This document shows positions 29,801 to 64,000 of a DNA stretch of 64,000 bases, in pieces (the stretch's first letter is position 1; the number at the start of each line of letters is the position of its first letter). The position numbers were made by a program, and so were the translations under genes. The notes beneath the pieces were generated by a model. It had not been told where the DNA came from and did not search any database. It saw only the letters and a list, made by a program, of their open reading frames with translations. This stretch comes from Osedax fenrisi (lineage: Eukaryota > Annelida > Polychaeta > Sabellida > Siboglinidae), in NCBI GenBank assembly GCA_964019155.1, contig OZ025243.1, forward strand, positions 17,272,618-17,336,617, in the 5' to 3' direction.

Positions 29801-32565
29801 AATACGGCATAAAAATGAAATATCTTTCAGAGCACAAAAAACTAGAGAACTTAAAAATGTTAGTTTTTTGTATTATCACATTAAATACCTATGTATCTAT
29901 ATTATTACAACTAATTAGTTATAACATATTAATTATATTCTAATAATTATAATTTTTTTGTGAATATAAAACAATTTATATTTAATTTAAATTACATATC
30001 ATATTATCGAATATAATTTCGTTAAATAATTTTGTAAAATGGAATTTAAATTTTTAGAAATCAAAACTTTTAAAAAACAAGAATAAGAATCACTTAACTC
30101 GGAAACATTCATTCGACAATAAAGTTAGTAACTGTATACACCCACATACAATAACGTAATCGTATTATTATATACACTATTACTATGTATATATGTAAAA
30201 TTATGTTCTGATATATAGTAATATGTATTGATTGATTGATAATTTATTTAAGCAAATACATAGTCGAAAATATAATCGAAAGTATAAAGTATAAATATTT
30301 GCTAACGATAACATACGTTATAGAAATAAACAAAGAATAATACGAAATTAAAGAAATTAAATGTTTTACAGTTACCGTAAAAATAAATGAAAAATAATCG
30401 ATAGTAAAAATAAATTATATAGTAAAAATAAACAAAAAATGATCGAAAAAAGGAAATAAAAGATAGCGTAAAATTAATTGAAAATAGAAATAGAATACAT
30501 TATTTTGTAAGTGATATCGAAATATTCAATTTCTACTTTAACTTTATAGAATTCTTCTTATCTTTGTACCCTGTATTAATATATATTAATATGTATTAAT
30601 ATGAATTAATATATATATATTATATGTGTACTGCCTGTGTGGCTCAGTTAACTAAGGCGTCACAAGCAGTAGGACATGGGATCGAGCCTCGTCCGGACCA
30701 TTAAAATAGGTCTTACAATAATATTTAGAAGTGATCTTATATAATTGTGTATAAATAAATGATCGGCTCTCGTTAAAACCATGGATGCCTTAACACGAGA
30801 GCGGCTTCGAAGGGACATTAGAGCCATGTATGGTTATAAGTGAAACTTCATCTAAGTTCCTGGATGGGATGCAATGACTCCACCAAAATAACAATAACAT
30901 ATCAACACATTGATATCGTATAACTGACTAACTCTTAATCACCTACACCACCAGACTACGGATGAAGACGATCATCATATAGAAGTGCAGTGCGACTTCC
31001 CCGTCCTAGGGTCAAAGTTCACCGCCTCCGATCACCAGACCGCCGGTGACATCATCTCCCAGTTCAGGCAAAATAATGCGTTAGTTCTCTCCCACTATCT
31101 CTATCTCTCTTTCTCTCTCTATCTCTCTCTCCCCCGGCTAATGAAGTGCTAATAGAAATTATACCTGTAATATCGTTACCTTTATCCTTATATGTGTTAG
31201 ATTAGCAAAGATCAAAACAAGTTAGATAGTTTATTGATTTTATATGATAAGGGCTATGTTATATCATAGGCCAGTGTGCAGTGTCACAATTACTCTATAT
31301 GTGTATATAGATGTGGGCGTGTCTTGATCAATAATAAAGCGTAGTAAAATTATCGATACATGGTAATTCACAGTCGAATAAATGTACTTATATCGATTAT
31401 AGTATTATATAGTTTAATTTAATTTATATAATCACCATATGTGATATATATAAGTGATGCACAGTGTACATTGTATATATATCACAATGTGATTATTATA
31501 CGTATATAACTATATATTTTCAAGATGCAATTTTCGCAGCAATATATATAAAGTACAGTTTTATTATATATATATAAGTTTGTTTTTGAATTACATATAT
31601 ATATATATATATAAAAGAGAATAACATACAACAAAACCTCACAGAAAGCTGCCGGAATCGCTGAGTCTGTACGCTGTTGGAGGAAACCTAAGTTAGCGCT
31701 CGTGTGTGTGTGTGTGTTACATAGCTTAGTATGTGATGTGATGAACGAATCACACTATTACATAGAGTAATCTGATTAGATGTGCTATGATCCGTGCAGT
31801 ATTTAGTCTTAGATCGTGTATTGTTTAGAACTAATGTAACGCGTCTACATTAGTTATGTCAATAGAAATAATGTATTTAATTTAGAGTTTTTTAATTGAA
31901 ACCATATATTATGTTAATTCGTTGATATTATCGTATATTTATCATAATCATCATTTATAAATATTAGTTCGGGATTTTCTAAAAAACATAATTAATTTTA
32001 ATGATAGCTTAGTTAATATGACCCATTAAAGTAGATCTTCTTTATTATAATAGTCAATCTAACTTCGCTTTTGCCCGAGTACATTCCTTAAAATATGTTC
32101 ATATGGTCCGTAAATTCTAGTCGTTTCACAATTTGTATGTGTGAAACTACGTACATCTGGCAAACAGATTCTCACCATTTACAATGGTGTTTACACCGCT
32201 TTATACGGTATCAGCAGATACAAAATATTTACATTTGCCCGATGTATTCCAATGCATATAATAAAATTGAATTACTTTATTACTGGAATTGATCACTAAA
32301 ATTTGTCATTTAAAATATATTTATTTCCACAAATCTTAAATATTTGTATCTATCGGGATTTGAACCGCGACTCTATGCTAGCTCTTAGTTTCAGCACTAG
32401 TAATACTTAATCAATATTATTCATTACTCTTATTTAACACATACATACACAGATGAACAACAACTAAATGAAGGTACAATTATAGAAGACATCAAGAGAA
32501 TCAACAAGGACACGAAATGGAAGATAAAATGTCACGACAAACTGTTTATAGCAGACCTAATCTGA
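7710..32565 (+). CDS. ARHGAP18-like: Rho GTPase-activating protein, ARHGAP18/28/40 family (17 exons)
   Basis: This protein would switch off Rho-family GTPases by stimulating GTP hydrolysis. The exons I rebuilt are 7710-7823, 8042-8120, 8821-8871, 11752-11899, 19098-19216, 23000-23112, 23483-23630, 24049-24146, 24660-24737, 24802-24961, 25534-25616, 29101-29203, 29432-29535, 29778-29858, 30955-31079, 31645-31691 and 32453-32565 (TGA). They sum to 1,764 nt, all phases join, and the product is 587 residues. Family landmarks appear in order: EDFYYEIK, EWLENAGF, LTKDQGSVVKNK, RKDVRDLF, TTRIDQL, GVFGVPV, RVPLIFQK, the RhoGAP domain (about 277-470), WTVSDFMLSQIR and LYAVGGNLNE near the C terminus. 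Human ARHGAP18 is about 660 residues, so the N terminus is shorter. The start at 7710 is the least certain point; an upstream exon is possible. The exons are distinctly GC-richer than the introns. Confidence 0.93.
8480..8595. repeat. 12-bp minisatellite (GCACTGTATATA-like)
   Basis: About nine tandem copies of a 12-mer close to ATAGCACTGTAT, varying between GCGT, TATA, TGTG and CATA. It lies in the intron between exons 2 and 3 of the RhoGAP gene. It is open on both strands because the unit is a multiple of three, but neither reading joins the gene. Confidence 0.85.
8671..8752. repeat. (GT)n microsatellite with GGGTGT interruptions
   Basis: About 80 bp of TG repeats broken by GGG, in the intron just upstream of exon 3 of the RhoGAP gene. 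Nothing else is visible here. Confidence 0.9.
11906..12060. repeat. 12-bp minisatellite (AGCCCCACTCTG)
   Basis: About twelve copies of a C-rich 12-mer, alternating AGCCCCACTCTG with AGCCCCATTCTT and AGCCCTACTCTT. It begins 7 bp past the donor at 11900, inside the intron after exon 4. The frame stays open through part of the array, so automated tools may wrongly extend exon 4 into it. Confidence 0.88.
12886..12977. repeat. (TA)n microsatellite, about 90 bp
   Basis: A nearly pure TA run in intron 4 of the RhoGAP gene. Similar runs are scattered through the whole window, the longest at 63692-63804. Confidence 0.95.
13862..18770. repeat. 4.9-kb satellite array, 17-bp unit with a 13-bp variant
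   Basis: A continuous tandem array of the 17-mer ACATTAACACCTACCCT. Variants are CACCCACCCT, TTAGCACC, a rare ATCTACCCT, and a shortened 13-mer ACATTAACACCCT lacking the second ACCT block. The array decays at its right end (CCATACATTGG). The order of variants is itself repeated with a period of 1,115 bp, made of about 570 + 545. It fills most of the 7.2-kb intron between exons 4 and 5 of the RhoGAP gene. I see no coding potential. Confidence 0.97.
19554..19768. mobile_element. MITE copy 2, relative of 4318-4557
   Basis: Ends AAAGGGTATCCC and GGATACCCCCTTT, with shared inner segments (TATTTCAGGAAATAATGTCA pairs with TGACATTATTTCCGGAAATA). It shares GAAAATCA, AAAGTTACTATATTTC and GGGGTATCCCA segments with the copy at 4318-4557. 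It lies in the intron between exons 5 and 6 of the RhoGAP gene. The left end has lost about 8 bp relative to the right. Confidence 0.7.
20580..22640 (-). pseudogene. Degenerate non-LTR retrotransposon (LINE) reverse transcriptase
   Basis: Broken - strand frames retain typical reverse-transcriptase and C-terminal features of Jockey/CR1/L2-type LINEs. In order from the 5' side (high coordinate) they are a FDTINLDLLI patch (like KAFDTVDHxLL), then VLLWFSNYIMNKTHITLI followed by a decayed GVPQGS-like block, and a final GKRHYSVCASLLWN...FKCKLKKYLL segment. Frameshifts and stops interrupt it throughout and no endonuclease domain is recognisable. It is a dead insertion in the intron between exons 5 and 6 of the RhoGAP gene, opposite in strand. 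A 406-bp inverted-repeat element is nested inside. Confidence 0.75.
21354..21759. mobile_element. 406-bp inverted-repeat element nested in the LINE
   Basis: AAAGATATAACACTC at 21354-21368 is matched by its exact reverse complement at 21745-21759. The LINE frame is broken exactly here: FDTINLDLLI lies on one side and SLEKSLLNQIEL on the other, and both belong to one RT domain. The interior has no coding capacity. It is a small non-autonomous DNA transposon that inserted after the LINE. I could not identify a clear target duplication. Confidence 0.6.
22846..22966. repeat. Short minisatellite (CTAGACCACTTCA)
   Basis: About eight units of a 13-14-mer near AGACCACTTCACT, with C/A variants, lying 34 bp before the acceptor of RhoGAP exon 6 (23000). 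It is non-coding; it may provide the pyrimidine-rich context of that acceptor. Confidence 0.75.
23215..23458. repeat. Imperfect repeats of a CATATGACCTCCCCTGTAAC-type unit
   Basis: About ten degenerate copies of a 22-25-mer with shared CTGTAAC, ATATGACCTC and TATCCTCCC segments. They fill the short intron between RhoGAP exons 6 (ends 23112) and 7 (starts 23483). Nothing else is visible there. Confidence 0.75.
24660..29535 (+). CDS. RhoGAP catalytic domain exons (exons 9-13 of the ARHGAP18-like gene)
   Basis: These five exons encode the core GAP fold. The arginine finger is in EEGILRVPGS (Arg at about residue 307 of my model). The conserved Lys and Arg of LMKLFLRELP lie at about 346 and 350. 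The Asn of the IIAPNLF signature is at about 426. All the residues that make a RhoGAP active are therefore present, and I infer a working enzyme. The intron between 25616 and 29101 (3.5 kb) contains the hAT-like foldback element. The intron between 24737 and 24802 is only 64 bp. Confidence 0.93.
26043..26330. repeat. 36-bp subterminal minisatellite of the foldback element
   Basis: About 7.5 copies of a 35-37-bp unit starting ATTCGATTCGTTTAAAAATT and ending TTCGTTTCAT. It lies just inside the left end of the hAT-like element and is absent from the right end, making the left terminus 0.3 kb longer. The core ATTCG is the same as in the CGAATACGAATAACGAATA runs at both ends. Subterminal repeats of this sort bind transposase in known hAT elements. 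Confidence 0.85.
27364..27568. mobile_element. 205-bp inverted-repeat insertion in the foldback loop
   Basis: CCAGTAATTTCGTACGA at 27364-27380 is mirrored by TCGTACGAAGTTACTGG at 27552-27568. TCGTACGAAATTACC-type motifs repeat two or three times beside the right copy, and again at about 27812-27846. Internal AT-rich arms also pair. It looks like a small MITE nested in the loop, or the remnant of the element that seeded the palindrome. No coding content. Confidence 0.5.
29778..29858 (+). CDS. Small 27-codon exon (exon 14) of the RhoGAP gene
   Basis: Between the exon ending DTLWT and the exon starting TTDEDD, the family should have a segment of the type 'IPxFxxxQVRxxN'. The stretch after CCTCAAG reads VSDFMLSQIRHKNE in frame and ends at the donor GTTAGT. 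It is 81 bp, phase 0 on both sides. The match in position, sequence and phase makes this exon firm even though it is short and lies in very AT-rich DNA. Confidence 0.88.
30631..30900 (+). mobile_element. tRNA-derived SINE, copy 1
   Basis: It starts CTGCCTGTGTGGCTCAG. The A-box region TGGCTCAGTTAACTAAGG and a damaged B box (GGATCGAGCC, where copy 3 has GGTTCGACCC) make an internal pol III promoter. The body shares GAAGTGATCTTATATAAT, GAGAGCGGCTTCGAAGGGAC and TTCCTGGATGGGATG with copies at 41396-41671 and 54687-54986. The tail is AATAACAATAAC. It lies in the RhoGAP intron between 29858 and 30955. Confidence 0.9.
31085..31135. repeat. Polypyrimidine CT tract
   Basis: A run of TCTCTC/TATCTC repeats beginning five bases after the exon ending at 31079, within the intron. 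It is low-complexity, and nothing else is visible. Confidence 0.8.
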
Positions 32566-34448
32566 CCTTTGAACTGCAATATTAGCCTAAAAAACACAGT
32601 ATTCTTTATATGATTATGTTGCGGCGCTTTATCACGTGACATTACCACATTACTACATTACTATTAATGACTGACTTATTAGACATGTTTGTGATTATAC
32701 TTACGTGACCCTCCTTATTATGTTTGTAATATTTACATGCGTTGTTACCCCTTTATTATTTATGAACGAATTACATCTGAACTTAATCGAGAACTTTTCG
32801 TAATTTTATTGGAATAAATCACTGTACAAGCTCTTTCAATTCTAATTGAAGTTTTTTCGATAAATATATAAATTTTATATTTCTAATTGATAACCAATAA
32901 TTATTATTAATATAAATAAACAATTATTTCACTTGGATTCTTAAAATCGATATGGGTTACATGTAGTTTGATAACTATGTTAATTTTTAAATATTGTATT
33001 ATACCATAACATCATCTCACTTATATTTAAGATAATATGATCACATATTGCGATTGTATTTATAATTTAGTGAAAAACATAATTAAATAATATATACAAT
33101 TATATATTAGAATGACAACACATATGTAATAACTAATATAATACTTAATACTTGTATGTGGATATTAGGCTAGTTGTAATAGACAATCATGACTGAGATC
33201 AGTAGGAGGAATGTGAATACTTCTCACACAGTAAGGAAGTTCAGCAACATGGATAACTCAGTAGTATTACACTGAATTAGTTTCACGAGGGACAATTTAT
33301 ATAGACCATAGTGTAAGATGTAATATGTGAACAAGAGTCTTGACCTCAATACACCAAGATACAACACAAGTATTATACTAACTTCAGCTCATTCCGTGTT
33401 ATCTTTAATGTTTGCCTGCCTTCATTTACCTAGTGAACTTTCGTATTAGACTCATCTAAACCCTACCGTTTACATTAGAGTAGAGCTTCCTACATGTATC
33501 TAACTGAAAGTTTTAGTGAAATCATCCCATTGAACTATAGTTCATTTATAAATTCACACCCTAGACCAAAATTACCCATTAACGATCACATTTATTATAT
33601 TTAATTTACTAATTAATTAAGTACACTATGTCTCCTAGTATTCTCATTATAATCTACAAATATGTGAGTATTACCTCATGCATAATGTCATGGACAGAGG
33701 AGATTAGAGGGGAAGGAAGAACTAGCAGAAGTTTAAGCACTAAAGAGAGTGCAGAAAGTAGAAAAGATTTCTGCAAAATATTATTGGTTTCCATAATCTT
33801 AAATTTTTAAACTAAAATTATTATTTATGCACATGTTACATTTATAATCAGTTTAATAAATAGATTATATGTATATTCACATAATAAGTTAAAAAAATAT
33901 AAAGTAAATACACATTAATTTAAGATGACTCTAACAAATATTAAATTATTAAATGAACTAATCAATTATATTTATCATAAGTATTTATTATTTTTATATT
34001 AGTTATATTTATTATATGATATCCAGTTACTTATTTATACTACAATATATAATTTAAGAAGTAAATAAAATAATATCAATAATGAAAAATATCAAAATAC
34101 ATTTATTTAATTTATATAATTCAACATGTATGTACATATATGTAGTCTATAGGTGTATACTATTATCATGATTCATATCTTAATAATAATAATAATTTTA
34201 ACAGTAAAATATTCAATAAAATAATTGATTAATAAATATTTAAATAATATTTATGTAATCTTGAATCAATAAAATAAATAGTAATATAAATCATTAATCA
34301 TCAATCTTTAATATCATTAATTTATCTTTGTATCATCTGTAAATTTGAGAAAATATATTATATTTAGATATATATTATATATATATTGAATAAATTATTA
34401 ATATATGTATATAATATATATTTATTAGATAATAGAAATATTATTGAC
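32566..34448. other. Intergenic gap between the two tail-to-tail genes
   Basis: It holds the probable RhoGAP poly(A) signal near 32813 and otherwise AT-rich DNA. A small + strand frame at 33628-33810 and a GC-richer patch at 33150-33490 show no domain or splice-consistent partner. The last exon or 3' untranslated region of the giant - strand gene should end somewhere here. One candidate is an acceptor TTTACAG at about 34331 followed by A-TGA, which would stop the protein at once after its last traced residue. Confidence 0.5.
32813..32818 (+). terminator. Probable poly(A) signal of the RhoGAP gene
   Basis: AATAAA lies about 250 bp after the TGA at 32563-32565, in AT-rich sequence. It is the first well-formed signal after the stop. 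In DNA this AT-rich a chance hexamer is quite possible. Confidence 0.45.

Positions 34449-64000
<29,552 letters not shown>

Noticed and set aside
30230..30540. Possible LINE 3' end (TTGATTGATTGAT followed by A-rich repeats)
   Set aside because: Low-complexity only; no coding remnant or second copy seen.
33628..33810. 60-codon + strand frame in the intergenic gap
   Set aside because: No domain or splice partner; composition changes abruptly within it.

Overview
The window is AT-rich animal nuclear DNA with intron-rich genes, dense (TA)n microsatellites, satellites and several transposon families. The domain content (a MUC4-like NIDO-AMOP-vWD-EGF adhesion protein and an ARHGAP18-type RhoGAP) is metazoan. 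A non-bilaterian invertebrate such as a sponge is my best guess, but the sequence does not settle the species.

Two genes explain almost all coding signal. (1) On the + strand, from about 7.7 to 32.6 kb, an ARHGAP18/28/40-family RhoGAP gene was rebuilt as 17 exons whose phases all agree (588 codons including stop). Its catalytic Arg, Lys and Asn positions are intact. Its introns carry a 4.9-kb satellite, a dead LINE with a nested element, a 2.85-kb hAT-like foldback transposon and a tRNA-derived SINE. (2) On the - strand, from the right edge down to about 34.4 kb, one very large gene was rebuilt as 65 exons (one cut by the edge), about 3,970 residues, with phases that agree throughout. From N to C terminus it reads: NIDO (cut), AMOP, vWD, cadherin-like, about 12 EGF domains, a 1,017-codon Ser/Thr mucin exon, 2 EGF domains, then a second NIDO, AMOP, vWD, cadherin-like, about 8 EGF domains, three 15-codon Ser/Thr mini-exons, EGF, SEA, a transmembrane helix and a tyrosine-rich tail. 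Matching exon lengths show that the second cassette is an ancient block duplicate of the first. I infer a tethered cell-surface mucin/adhesion molecule.

Layout: 1-7.7 kb is non-coding AT-rich DNA with microsatellites, one MITE and a 630-bp CAT repeat. 7.7-32.6 kb is the RhoGAP gene and its intronic repeats. 32.6-34.4 kb is the tail-to-tail intergenic gap. 34.4-64 kb is the giant MUC4-like gene, with two more SINE copies in its introns.

A cross-cutting feature is the 5' splice sites. In both genes most introns begin GTT (typically GTTAGT or GTTTGT/GTTTAT), not the usual GTAAGT/GTGAGT.

All calls come from reading the sequence and from family knowledge; no database search was run.
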